Source: Microbacterium sp. 70-16 (GTDB taxonomy: Bacteria > Actinomycetota > Actinomycetes > Actinomycetales > Microbacteriaceae). Taken from it: 64,000 bases of DNA. The notes below the pieces were generated by a model. It worked only from the letters and a program-made list of their open reading frames with translations, did not search any database and had not been told where the DNA came from. The translations under genes were made by a program, and so were the position numbers. The stretch spans positions 223,087-287,086 of the forward strand of contig NZ_MKTQ01000014.1 of NCBI RefSeq assembly GCF_001898315.1. The letters run 5' to 3'. Within the stretch, counting starts at the first letter, position 1, and each line of letters begins with the position of its first letter. Shown one piece after another: positions 1-7,987 of the stretch.

Positions 1-430
1 GGCCCAGGGAGATGTGTCCCATGATCGCGCCGGCGATCGAGCCCACGAAGGGCAGCACCCAGATGAACCCGACGATCGAGAGGATCATCGACGCGACCGC
101 GAGTCCGTTCGTCCGCCTCGCCGGTGCGTAGCCGCCGTACCCGTAGGGCATGACGGGCGGGGCCCCGGGCGTGGTCTGCACCGGTTGAGCACCGTACCCG
201 CTCGCGCCGTAGTTCGAGGCGCCGTAGGCCGGCGCACCGTAGGTGGGGGCGCCGTACGTCGGTGCGCCGTAGGTGGGCGCTTCGGCCGCCGGCGGGTAGG
301 GGGTCGTGTCGTACGACAGCGCGGGCGGCGCGACATACGGCGACGCGTCGTAAGCCGGCGGAGCCGGGGGCACGGGCGCAACGGCGTCGCCGGTCTGTCC
401 GGAGTTCTCGGGGGCGTTGGGGTCGGTCAC
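1..430 (-). CDS. DUF4190-type small membrane protein, 3' end outside window
   Basis: The gene reads right to left from a GTG at 428-430, preceded by a GAGGAG ribosome site, and runs off the left edge; 143 residues are visible. Residues 1-100 are a proline/alanine/tyrosine-rich, disordered-looking cytoplasmic tail. It contains six AxxYG pentapeptide repeats at residues 51-80. From about residue 108 (NGLAVASMILS) a hydrophobic segment begins that matches the start of the DUF4190 two-helix membrane domain. Function is unknown; such proteins are common small actinobacterial envelope proteins. It is transcribed divergently from fabG through a mirrored promoter (454-487). The family call rests on the first half of the membrane domain only. 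Confidence 0.75.
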   Translation of the reverse strand, partial: MTDPNAPENSGQTGDAVAPVPPAPPAYDASPYVAPPALSYDTTPYPPAAEAPTYGAPTYGAPTYGAPAYGASNYGASGYGAQPVQTTPGAPPVMPYGYGGYAPARRTNGLAVASMILSIVGFIWVLPFVGSIAGAIMGHISLG

Positions 431-453
431 GGGGGGCTCCTCTCGCCGCATAT

Positions 454-487
454 CAGCCTAGTCGGATCGACGCCGCCGACTAGGCTG
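454..487. promoter_or_regulatory. Mirrored divergent promoters (DUF4190 gene / fabG)
   Basis: CAGCCTAGTCGG at 454-465 and CCGACTAGGCTG at 476-487 are perfect 12-base inverted repeats separated by 10 bases. Each arm contains a TAGGCT hexamer pointing outward, at 481-486 on the plus strand and 460-455 on the minus strand. They look like two -10 elements whose -35 regions overlap the opposite -10. Whether the symmetry also forms an operator is inference. Confidence 0.6.
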
Positions 488-514
488 GTGCGGTCCTCAC
501 CAGATCGGAGCACC

Positions 515-1225
515 ATGTCCAGCGACAGAGTCGTCCTCGTCACCGGCGGAAACCGCGGCATCGGCCGCGCGATCGCCGAGCGTTTCGTCGCCGCCGGCTA
601 CAAGACCGCGGTCACCGCGCGGTCGGGTGAGGGCCCTGCGGGCACACTCACGGTACGTGCCGACGTGACGGATGCCGCGTCGCTGGATGCCGCTTTCACC
701 GAGGTCGAGCAGCAGCTCGGACCCGTCGAGGTCGTCGTCGCGAACGCGGGCATCACGAAGGACACGCTGCTGCTGCGGATGACCGAGGACGACTTCGACT
801 CGGTCGTCGCGACGAACCTTGGTGGCACCTTCCGGGTCGTCAAGCGGGCCTCCAAGGGCATGCTGCGCGCCAAGTGGGGCCGTGTCATCCTCATCTCCAG
901 CGTCGTCGGCCTGTATGGGTCGGCGGGGCAGATCAACTACTCGTCGTCGAAGGCTGCGCTGGTCGGCTTCGCGCGCTCGCTCACGCGCGAGCTCGGCGGC
1001 CGCGGCATCACCGCCAACGTCGTGGCCCCCGGTTTCATCGAGACCGACATGACGGCCGAACTGCCCGAGGACACGCAGGCCGAGTACAAGCGCAACATCC
1101 CGGCGGGGCGGTTCGCGACGGCCGACGAGGTCGCCGGGGTCGTGACGTGGCTGGCATCCGACGACGCCGCCTACATCTCGGGCGCCGTCATCCCCGTCGA
1201 CGGCGGCCTCGGGATGGGGCACTGA
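515..1225 (+). CDS. fabG: 3-oxoacyl-ACP reductase-like short-chain dehydrogenase (FabG)
   Basis: This is a 236-residue NAD(P)H-dependent short-chain dehydrogenase, probably the beta-ketoacyl-ACP reductase of type II fatty-acid synthesis in the cytosol. The cofactor loop TGGNRGIG is at residues 10-17. NAG, a serine in the ILISS strand and YSSSK supply the classical N-S-Y-K catalytic set, and the C-terminus has the typical PVDGGLGMGH ending. The ATG at 515 is chosen because a GGAG site precedes it, although the frame is open further upstream. It stands alone, not with inhA as in mycobacteria. Specificity for ACP rather than another ketoacyl substrate is inferred from overall FabG resemblance. 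Confidence 0.85.
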   Translation: MSSDRVVLVTGGNRGIGRAIAERFVAAGYKTAVTARSGEGPAGTLTVRADVTDAASLDAAFTEVEQQLGPVEVVVANAGITKDTLLLRMTEDDFDSVVATNLGGTFRVVKRASKGMLRAKWGRVILISSVVGLYGSAGQINYSSSKAALVGFARSLTRELGGRGITANVVAPGFIETDMTAELPEDTQAEYKRNIPAGRFATADEVAGVVTWLASDDAAYISGAVIPVDGGLGMGH

Positions 1226-1240
1226 AGCCTCAGGGAAGTA

Positions 1241-1876
1241 TCAGGGCAGCAGCGGGATGACCTGCCGCAGGTCGACCGGCCCGATCACCATATCGGCCTG
1301 AGCGCGCACGGCGGGCTTCGCGTTGAACGCGAGCCCGAGCCCGGCTGCGGCCATCATCTGAAGGTCGTTCGCTCCGTCGCCGATCGCGATGGTGCGCGTC
1401 AGCGGGGCGCCCGACGCGGCAGCCCATTCCCGCAGGGCGGATGCCTTGCCCGCGGCATCCACGATCGTTCCGTCGACCTCGCCGGTGAGCGCATCGTCAG
1501 CGGCGACGAGCCGGTTGGCCCGCCACATGTCGACGCCGAGGGCGGGCGCGACGGTGTCGAGCACTTCGTGGAAGCCTCCCGACACGACGGCGGTGACGCC
1601 GCCGCGCGCGTGGATCGCTTCGATCAGCTCCACGGCGCCGGGCGTCGGCTCGACACGGGCGAGCACGCGGGCGAACGCCGACAGCGGCACACCGCGCAGC
1701 GCCTGCACGCGCGAGCGCAGACTCGTCGCGAAGTCGACCTCTCCGCGCATGGCCACCTCGGTCGCGGCGGCGACCTCTGCGCCGCGACCGGCTTCGTCGG
1801 CGATGAGCTCGATCACCTCATTGCGCAGCAGCGTGGAGTCGGCATCGAACACGACGAGGAAGCGGGCGTCAGGCAC
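1241..1876 (-). CDS. serB: Phosphoserine phosphatase
   Basis: The 211-residue HAD-superfamily enzyme releases serine from O-phosphoserine, the last step of serine synthesis. The nucleophile motif FDADSTLL (DxDxT) is near residue 10. The motif-II serine lies in TAVVSGGF, and the magnesium-binding GDGANDLQMM motif follows. The protein is the short SerB form with no N-terminal ACT domains. The start is a GTG at 1874-1876 placed 6 bases after a TAGGTT hexamer, consistent with a leaderless message. It converges on fabG with only 15 bases between stop codons and lies just downstream of glgC on the same strand. Confidence 0.9.
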   Translation of the reverse strand: MPDARFLVVFDADSTLLRNEVIELIADEAGRGAEVAAATEVAMRGEVDFATSLRSRVQALRGVPLSAFARVLARVEPTPGAVELIEAIHARGGVTAVVSGGFHEVLDTVAPALGVDMWRANRLVAADDALTGEVDGTIVDAAGKASALREWAAASGAPLTRTIAIGDGANDLQMMAAAGLGLAFNAKPAVRAQADMVIGPVDLRQVIPLLP

Positions 1877-1901
1877 CCGTCCAACCTACCGGCCGCGCCG
1901 C

Positions 1902-3146
1902 TCAGCGCGGGACGCGTGCGTTCTTGCCGACCACCGTGATGCCGCTGTCGGTCACCGTGAACCCGCGCGCGATGTCGAGCGCACGGTCGACGCCCACGGT
2001 GGCACCCGGCTCGAGCACGACGTTCTTGTCGAGGATCGCCCGATGCACGCGCGCCCCGGCGCCGACGTCGACGTGGTCGAACAGCACCGAATCGGTGATC
2101 GTCGAACCACCCGCCGCGAGGGTCCAGGGGCCGACGACCGACCGCTCCAGATGCGTTCCCGACAGCACCGAGCCCAGCGAGACGATCGAATCGATCGCGT
2201 TGCCGATGCGGCCGACGCCGTCGCGGACGAACTTCGCCGGCGGCGAGTTGACCGCCTGCGAGTGGATCGGCCAGTCCATGTTGTACAGGTTGAAGATCGG
2301 CAGCGTGGAGATCAGATCCATGTGCGCGTCGAAGAACGAGTCGATCGTGCCCACGTCGCGCCAGTAGTCGCGGTCGCGCACGGTCGATGCGGGCACGTCG
2401 TTGCGGATGAAGTCGTAGACGGCGGCCTCGCCGCGTCCGACGAAATAGGGGATGATGTCGCCGCCCATGTCGTGGCTCGAGGTGGGCAGTTCGCCGTCCG
2501 TCTCGACGGCTTCGATCAGCGCATCGGTGTCGAAGATGTAATTGCCCATCGAAGCGAGCACTTCGCCGGGGCTGTCCGGTAGCCCCGTCGGGTTCTGCGG
2601 CTTCTCGAGGAACTCGCGGATCCGTACGCTGTCGGCCGGGTCGAGGTCGATGACGCCGAACTGGTTCGCCAGTTCGATCGGCTGGCGGATGCCCGCGACC
2701 GTCGCCTTGGCGCCGGAGGCGATGTGCGCCTCGAGCATCTGCTCGAAGTCCATGCGGTAGACGTGGTCGGCGCCGATCACGACGACGATGTCGGGCTTCT
2801 CATCGTGGATGAGGTTCAGCGACTGCAGGATCGCATCGGCCGAGCCGGAGAACCAGCGCTTGCCGAGTCGCTGTTGCGCAGGGACCGATGCCACGTACGA
2901 GTCCAGCAGAGCCGACAGCCGCCAGGTCTGCGAGACGTGGCGGTCGAGACTGTGCGACTTGTACTGCGTCAGAACGACGATCTGGCGCAATCCCGAGTTG
3001 ATGAGATTGGAGATCGCGAAGTCGATCAGGCGGTATTGTCCGCCGAAGGGCACAGCGGGCTTCGCGCGGTCCTCCGTCAGAGGCATCAGGCGCTTGCCCT
3101 CGCCCCCGGCGAGGATGATTCCGAAAACCTTCGGCGCTGCAGGCAT
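1902..3146 (-). CDS. glgC: Glucose-1-phosphate adenylyltransferase (GlgC)
   Basis: The 414-residue enzyme makes ADP-glucose from ATP and glucose-1-phosphate, the committed step of glycogen or maltosylated-glucan synthesis. The N-terminal nucleotidyltransferase signature ([19 protein letters not shown], then [14 protein letters not shown]) is intact. A left-handed beta-helix-like C-terminal region carries the usual allosteric half. Length is normal for actinobacterial GlgC. The ATG at 3144-3146 follows a TAGTGT hexamer by 6 bases. It is divergent from glgA across only 47 bases, so the two enzymes of the pathway probably share one control region. Confidence 0.95.
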   Translation of the reverse strand: MPAAPKVFGIILAGGEGKRLMPLTEDRAKPAVPFGGQYRLIDFAISNLINSGLRQIVVLTQYKSHSLDRHVSQTWRLSALLDSYVASVPAQQRLGKRWFSGSADAILQSLNLIHDEKPDIVVVIGADHVYRMDFEQMLEAHIASGAKATVAGIRQPIELANQFGVIDLDPADSVRIREFLEKPQNPTGLPDSPGEVLASMGNYIFDTDALIEAVETDGELPTSSHDMGGDIIPYFVGRGEAAVYDFIRNDVPASTVRDRDYWRDVGTIDSFFDAHMDLISTLPIFNLYNMDWPIHSQAVNSPPAKFVRDGVGRIGNAIDSIVSLGSVLSGTHLERSVVGPWTLAAGGSTITDSVLFDHVDVGAGARVHRAILDKNVVLEPGATVGVDRALDIARGFTVTDSGITVVGKNARVPR

Positions 3147-3193
3147 GGCACCACACTATGCCCTCCGCGCGGCGTTGTACTAGCGTTCAGGGC

Positions 3194-4387
3194 ATGCGCG
3201 TCGACATCGTCACGAAGGAGTATCCGCCGGAGATCTACGGGGGAGCGGGCGTCCATGTGACCGAGCTCGTCAAGGCACTCCGCGAGAGCGTCGACGTCGA
3301 GGTGCGCGCCTTCGGCGCCGACCGCGCCGAACCCGCGACGACCTCCTACGACGTGCCGGCGGAACTGGCCACGGCCAACGCCGCCGTGCAGACGCTCGGG
3401 GTCGACCTCGAGATCGTCGGCGACGTCGCCGGGGCCGACGTCGTGCACTCGCACACCTGGTACGCGAACTTCGCCGGGCACCTGGCATCCCTGCTGCACG
3501 GCATCCCGCACGTCATCACGGCCCACTCGCTCGAGCCGCTGCGGCCGTGGAAGGCCGAGCAGCTCGGCGGTGGGTACGCCGTGTCGAGCTACATCGAGAA
3601 GACGGCGTACGAGCACGCGGCGGCGGTCGTCGCGGTCAGCGACGGCATGCGCCGCGACATCCTGCGCAGCTACCCCGACCTCGATCCCGCGAAGGTGCGG
3701 GTCATCTACAACGGCATCGACGTCGAGGCGTGGCAGCCGCGCAGCGACGACGCGCTGCTGGAGCGATTCGGCATCGACGCGCACCGCCCGTCCGTCGTCT
3801 TCGTCGGGCGCATCACGCGGCAGAAGGGGCTGCCGTACTTCCTGCGCGCGGCGGCGCTTCTGCCTGCCGATGTGCAGATCGTGCTGTGCGCGGGGGCTCC
3901 CGACACGCCGCAGATCATGGCTGAGGTCGAGGGACTTGTGCGCGATCTGCAGACCACGCGCGACGGCGTCGTGTGGATCGACGAGTTCCTGCAGCGCGAC
4001 GAGCTGTGCGCGATCCTGACGTCGGCGACGACGTTCGTGTGCCCGAGCGTGTACGAGCCGCTCGGCATCGTGAACCTCGAGGCCATGGCATGCGGCGCCG
4101 CCGTCGTCGGCACGGCGACGGGAGGCATCCCCGAAGTCGTCGTCGACGGTGTCACGGGCCGGCTCGTTCCGATCGAGCAGGTGCAGGACGGCACGGGCAC
4201 CCCGACCGATCCCGACCGATTCGTCGCCGACCTGGCAGCCACCCTCACCGAGGTCGTGTCCGATCCCGAGCGTGCCAAGGCCTATGGTCAGGCGGGGCGC
4301 GAGCGGGCCGCGACGGCGTTCAGCTGGCAGGCGATCGCCGACGCCACGGAGGCTCTCTACCGCGAGGTCACCGCCGACGCCCGATAG
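3194..4387 (+). CDS. glgA: Glycogen synthase / ADP-glucose glucosyltransferase (actinobacterial GlgA)
   Basis: The 397-residue glycosyltransferase of the GT4 type has an N-terminal KEYPPEIYGGAG loop, a middle VRVIYNGIDV hinge, the Rossmann motif VFVGRITRQKGL, and the C-terminal EPLGIVNLEAMACG sugar-nucleotide site. In mycobacteria the equivalent enzyme (also called GlgM) makes alpha-maltose-1-phosphate from ADP-glucose, so either product is possible. The ATG at 3194 is preferred to an upstream in-frame codon because TAGCGT (3181-3186) lies 7 bases before it and homologous proteins start MRVDIVTKEYPP. The gene is divergent from glgC. Confidence 0.92.
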   Translation: MRVDIVTKEYPPEIYGGAGVHVTELVKALRESVDVEVRAFGADRAEPATTSYDVPAELATANAAVQTLGVDLEIVGDVAGADVVHSHTWYANFAGHLASLLHGIPHVITAHSLEPLRPWKAEQLGGGYAVSSYIEKTAYEHAAAVVAVSDGMRRDILRSYPDLDPAKVRVIYNGIDVEAWQPRSDDALLERFGIDAHRPSVVFVGRITRQKGLPYFLRAAALLPADVQIVLCAGAPDTPQIMAEVEGLVRDLQTTRDGVVWIDEFLQRDELCAILTSATTFVCPSVYEPLGIVNLEAMACGAAVVGTATGGIPEVVVDGVTGRLVPIEQVQDGTGTPTDPDRFVADLAATLTEVVSDPERAKAYGQAGRERAATAFSWQAIADATEALYREVTADAR

Positions 4388-4397
4388 GCTGGAGCAC

Positions 4398-5183
4398 ATG
4401 CCCCAGGTGCTCGAACTCGCCGATGTCGTCGTCCGCCGCAACGCCCGCAACATCGTCGATCGGGTGACCTGGAGCGTCGATGACGATCAGCGCTGGGTGG
4501 TCCTCGGGCCCAACGGTGCCGGAAAGACGACGATCCTGCAGTTGGCGGCGACCCTCGTGCATCCGTCCGAAGGCACCGTGACGGTGCTCGACGAACGTCT
4601 CGGTCGCACCGATGTCTTCGACCTGCGCCCGCGCATCGGATTCGCCTCGTCGGCGATGGCGCGGCGCGTGCCGCAGGACGAGACGGTGCTCGACGTCGTG
4701 CTCACCGCGGCGTTCTCGGTGCTCGGGCGCTGGAACGAGGAGTACGAGCAGATCGACGAGCGTCGCGCGCGCCGAGTGCTGTCGGAATGGAAGCTCGACC
4801 ACCTCGCCGAGCGCACGTTCGGCACGCTGTCGGACGGCGAGCAGAAGCGGGTGCAGATCGCGCGCGCGGTGATGACCGACCCCGAGGTGCTGCTGCTCGA
4901 TGAGCCGACGGCGAGTCTCGACCTCGGCGCACGCGAAGAGCTACTCGGCCTGCTCAGCGGATACGCCCAGGCGCCGACGACGCCGGCGATGATCATGGTG
5001 ACGCACCACGTCGAGGAGATCCCGGTCGGGTTCACCCACGTGCTGCTGCTGCGGGAGGGCGGGATCGTGGCATCCGGCCCGATCGATGAGACCCTGACGG
5101 CGCAGAATCTGTCGGACACGTTCGGGATGCCGATCGCCTTGAGCACCGAGGACGGCCGGTTCGCGGCGCGGGCCACCGCCTGA
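4398..5183 (+). CDS. Stand-alone ABC transporter ATP-binding protein
   Basis: The 261-residue ATPase has Walker A GPNGAGKTT near residue 37, the signature LSDGEQKRVQIA near residue 140, Walker B VLLLDEPTASLD, and the switch histidine in MVTHHVEEI. No membrane or substrate-binding partner is encoded nearby. It resembles the soluble ModF/YlmA-like ATPases found alone in actinobacteria, so the substrate cannot be assigned. The ATG at 4398 lies 7 bases after TAGGCT, and the gene starts only 10 bases after glgA. Confidence 0.8.
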   Translation: MPQVLELADVVVRRNARNIVDRVTWSVDDDQRWVVLGPNGAGKTTILQLAATLVHPSEGTVTVLDERLGRTDVFDLRPRIGFASSAMARRVPQDETVLDVVLTAAFSVLGRWNEEYEQIDERRARRVLSEWKLDHLAERTFGTLSDGEQKRVQIARAVMTDPEVLLLDEPTASLDLGAREELLGLLSGYAQAPTTPAMIMVTHHVEEIPVGFTHVLLLREGGIVASGPIDETLTAQNLSDTFGMPIALSTEDGRFAARATA

Positions 5184-5273
5184 TAGAATCGCTCTTTGGT
5201 GCATTCTCCCTATGGGATGCGCCGCAGACTTCCCTCGCACTGGCAAAATCCAGCGCATCACGTAAGGAATCCC

Positions 5274-5531
5274 ATGAAGACTGACATCCACCCCGAGTAC
5301 AAGGCGGTTGTGTTCCGCGACCTCGGTTCCGGCGACACGTTCCTGACCCGTTCGACGGTCACGAGCGACAAGACGATCGAGCTGGACGGTGAGACCTACC
5401 CGGTCATCGACGTCGAGATCTCGTCCGCTTCGCACCCGTTCTACACGGGCAAGCAGCGCATCATGGACTCGGCCGGTCGCGTCGAGAAGTTCAACCAGCG
5501 CTTCAAGAACTTCGGCGGCTCGTCCAAGTAA
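5274..5531 (+). CDS. rpmE2: 50S ribosomal protein L31 type B, cysteine-free
   Basis: The 85-residue protein begins [16 protein letters not shown] and contains no cysteine, so it is the zinc-independent (C-minus) L31 form that binds the large subunit at the subunit bridge. AAGGA lies 5 bases before the ATG at 5274. A good extended -10 (TGATAGAAT, hexamer 5184-5189) lies about 85 bases upstream, giving a leader of roughly 75 bases. I see no clear Zur palindrome in that leader. A strong terminator follows at 5545-5570. Confidence 0.93.
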   Translation: MKTDIHPEYKAVVFRDLGSGDTFLTRSTVTSDKTIELDGETYPVIDVEISSASHPFYTGKQRIMDSAGRVEKFNQRFKNFGGSSK

Positions 5532-5544
5532 GCTTCCGCACCTC

Positions 5545-5570
5545 GAAAGCCCCGCTTCGGCGGGGCTTTC
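5545..5570. terminator. Intrinsic terminator shared by rpmE2 and the convergent exonuclease gene
   Basis: An 11-base-pair perfect stem (GAAAGCCCCGC / GCGGGGCTTTC) with a TTCG tetraloop lies 13 bases after the rpmE2 stop. It has A/T-rich flanks on both sides, so it can serve both strands; the convergent exonuclease gene ends at 5588. Confidence 0.9.
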
Positions 5571-5587
5571 GTCGTCTGTGGGGTACC

Positions 5588-6364
5588 TCAGCGAATGGGC
5601 CAGCTGCCGTCGATGCGGTCTTCGGGGTCGAGGCGACCGATGCGGATGAAGTAGTCGGTGAGGCTGTCGGCCTGTGTCCGCGCCCAGCCGATCTGCTGTG
5701 CGTGCAACTCGGCGACGGGGCCGTTGAGCTCGTAGCGGCGTGCGAGCGCTTGCGCGACGCGGCCCGCGGCGACGGCATCCGCCATCGCGTCGTGGGCACC
5801 CTCGAGCGTGACGGCGTAGTGCGCCGCGACGACCTCGAGCGTGCGCTTGCCCTTGCGGAAGCGGTCGTGCGCCTTGTCGAGCACGAGCGGGTCGATCACC
5901 GGCGACGGATCGGTGATCGGCGGGATGCCGTGGCGCAGAGCCTCGTACTTGAGCAGCGAGAAGTCGTACGGTGCGTTGTAGGCGACCACGGGGATGCCGG
6001 CATCGAAGAGTTCCTGAAGGGCTGCGACGACTTCACCGACCACGTGCGCGGCGGGGCGGCCATGCTCACGTGCATGTGCCGTCGTGATGCCGTGCACGGC
6101 CGTCGCGCCCTCGGGAATCTCGACGCCGGGGTCGGCGAGCCAGCCGCGCGACTGCAGCACGGCACCGCCGGGCCCGAGCAGCCCGACGTGCGCCGTGACG
6201 ACGCGATCGCGCTCGACGTCGACGCCCGTCGTCTCGAGGTCGAACACGCCGACGGCATCCGCCCATGTCGCGGTGGCGACCGGCGCCGCAGCGGCAGCAG
6301 ACACCTCCGCCTCGGCGGGCTCGGGGTCGTCCTCCCACAGCGGGAGCGGCTGCCAGTTATCCAT
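5588..6364 (-). CDS. DnaQ-like 3'-5' exonuclease
   Basis: The 258-residue protein has the DEDDh exonuclease fold: GVFDLETTG carries the first acidic pair, PVVAYNAPYDFSLLKYE the second motif and EGAHDAMADAVA the third. It probably degrades or proofreads DNA or RNA 3' ends independently of a polymerase; the specific substrate is unknown. A longer reading exists from 6418, but the ATG at 6362-6364 lies 7 bases after a TACGGT hexamer and precedes the conserved acidic N-terminus, so it is preferred. It is divergent from the hydrolase at 6444. Confidence 0.8.
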   Translation of the reverse strand: MDNWQPLPLWEDDPEPAEAEVSAAAAAPVATATWADAVGVFDLETTGVDVERDRVVTAHVGLLGPGGAVLQSRGWLADPGVEIPEGATAVHGITTAHAREHGRPAAHVVGEVVAALQELFDAGIPVVAYNAPYDFSLLKYEALRHGIPPITDPSPVIDPLVLDKAHDRFRKGKRTLEVVAAHYAVTLEGAHDAMADAVAAGRVAQALARRYELNGPVAELHAQQIGWARTQADSLTDYFIRIGRLDPEDRIDGSWPIR

Positions 6365-6443
6365 GCCTTCGACCGTACGGGGAGCCTCCGACAGTCCCGC
6401 GGCGCCACGCTGGCTCACAGCGGCAGACTCGTAGACTCGACGG

Positions 6444-7373
6444 GTGCCTGTGACCTCCCCGTACGCCGCCCGACTCGCCGCGATGCCGGTGGAACGTCAC
6501 GAGGTCGAGTTGCCCGGCGGGACGACTGCGTACTGGGTCTACGGCGAGCCGGATGCCCCGGTGACCCTCGTCGCGGTCCATGGCTACCGCGGCGAGCACC
6601 ACGGGCTCGAGCCTGTCGTCGCGTACCTCGACGGCATCCGCGTCATCTCACCCGACCTTCCCGGTTTCGGTGAGACGCCGCCGCTGCGGGCGGCGGGCGC
6701 CGCAGAAGCCGACGGCGCGTACGCCGCACACACGATCGAGGCCTACGCCGACTGGCTCACCGGCTTCGTCACCGCGGTCGCGCCCGGGGCGGTGATCCTG
6801 GGGCACTCGTTCGGCTCGATCGTCGTGTCGGCTGCCGTCGCGCGCGGGCTACAGACGCCGCGCGTGGTCCTCGTCAACCCGATTGGCGCGCCGGCGCTCG
6901 AGGGGCCGCGGGGCATCCTGACGCGACTTGCCGTCTTCTACTACTGGGCAGGGGCGAAGCTGCCTCGGCGCATCGGCGACGGGCTGCTGCGCAACCGCGT
7001 CATCGTGCGCGTCATGAGCATTGCGATGGCCAAGACGAAGGACAAGCAGCTGCTCGCCTTCATCCACGATCAGCACGACACCTACTTCTCGCGGTTCGCC
7101 GACCGCGACATCCTGCACGAGGGCTTCGTGACGTCGGTCTCCAACGACGTGCGCCGGTTCGCTCCTGAGATCGCCCAGCCGGTGCTGCTGATCGCCGCCG
7201 ACAAGGACGACATCACCCCGATCGAAGCCGAGCGGCACCTGCAGACGCTGTTCCCGCACGCCGAACTGGTCGAGATCGCCGGCGTCGGGCACCTCATCCA
7301 CTACGAGAAGCCGCGCGAAGCGGCCTCCGCCATCACACGCTTTCTTCGGCCTTCCGTCGACGGTACGCGATGA
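6444..7373 (+). CDS. Alpha/beta-fold hydrolase
   Basis: The 309-residue protein has the nucleophile elbow GHSFGS, the oxyanion-side motif VHGYRGEHHG, a late acid in IAADKDDITP and the catalytic histidine in GVGHLIHYEKP. The lid region is long. The substrate is unknown; it resembles esterases and epoxide-hydrolase-like enzymes of soil actinobacteria. Start is GTG 6444, placed 6 bases after TAGACT. The 3' end overlaps the convergent CGNR gene by 41 bases. Confidence 0.8.
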   Translation: MPVTSPYAARLAAMPVERHEVELPGGTTAYWVYGEPDAPVTLVAVHGYRGEHHGLEPVVAYLDGIRVISPDLPGFGETPPLRAAGAAEADGAYAAHTIEAYADWLTGFVTAVAPGAVILGHSFGSIVVSAAVARGLQTPRVVLVNPIGAPALEGPRGILTRLAVFYYWAGAKLPRRIGDGLLRNRVIVRVMSIAMAKTKDKQLLAFIHDQHDTYFSRFADRDILHEGFVTSVSNDVRRFAPEIAQPVLLIAADKDDITPIEAERHLQTLFPHAELVEIAGVGHLIHYEKPREAASAITRFLRPSVDGTR

Positions 7374-7893
7374 CGTTCATGCGGTTGCCGCAGTTGCCGG
7401 TGTCGCAGTAGCGCTTCGAGCCGTTCTTCGAGAAGTCGACGTAGACGGCGTCGCAGTCGTCCGCGGCACAGATGCGTACGCGGTCCCACTGGTCTGAGCG
7501 GATGATGTCGACGAAGGCCATCGCGGCCTCGACGAGCATGCGGACCGAAAGCGCGGCATCCGGCTCGGTCGCGTGGATGTGCCAGTCGAAGGTGTCGTGG
7601 ATGACGAGCTGGGGGAGGGCCCGCCCGTCGCGCAGCATCGCGTTGACAAGCGGTACCGCGCCGTCGCGATCGACGTTCCACAACTCGCGCAGGCGCGGCC
7701 GATTAGCCCGCACCGCAGCGAGTTCTTCGTCGTCGCGGTGGAAGGTGCCGGTGTAGGCGTACTCGTCGAGATAGGCGTCGAAATCGGCCTGCGTGACGAG
7801 ACGGTCAGCGGCGTCGGGGCCCGTGACGGGGAGGGTGTTCACGAGGGCCGCGGCGGCCCGCAACGACATCTCCGTGTCATGGATGAAGACCAC
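7333..7893 (-). CDS. CGNR zinc-finger / ABATE-domain transcriptional regulator
   Basis: The 186-residue protein has an N-terminal ABATE-like stress-sensor domain (MVFIHDTEMSLRAAAALVNT). At about residues 136-182 it has a C-terminal zinc finger, CAADDCDAVYVD...CDTGNCGNR, with the diagnostic CGNR motif and a basic tail. Proteins of this family often sit divergent to an EamA exporter and are thought to control it, which is exactly the arrangement here (7893 against 7988). The start GTG at 7891-7893 has AGGAG six bases upstream. Confidence 0.88.
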   Translation of the reverse strand: MVFIHDTEMSLRAAAALVNTLPVTGPDAADRLVTQADFDAYLDEYAYTGTFHRDDEELAAVRANRPRLRELWNVDRDGAVPLVNAMLRDGRALPQLVIHDTFDWHIHATEPDAALSVRMLVEAAMAFVDIIRSDQWDRVRICAADDCDAVYVDFSKNGSKRYCDTGNCGNRMNVIAYRRRKAEESV

Positions 7894-7987
7894 ATTGACT
7901 CCTGACGTTTCGGGGCGCTACTGTCACCAGTGTAAACAACGGTCGCTCATGACAGCTCGCTGTCCCGTTTCCCGCGAAGGACCGCCG

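Noticed and set aside
3086..4453. Long minus-strand frame of 455 codons across glgA
   Set aside because: It is antisense to an intact glgA, is Arg/His/Asp-rich and has no family signature; it reflects GC-rich codon bias.
5184..5273. Zur box upstream of the cysteine-free L31
   Set aside because: No palindrome resembling the Zur consensus is visible in the leader.
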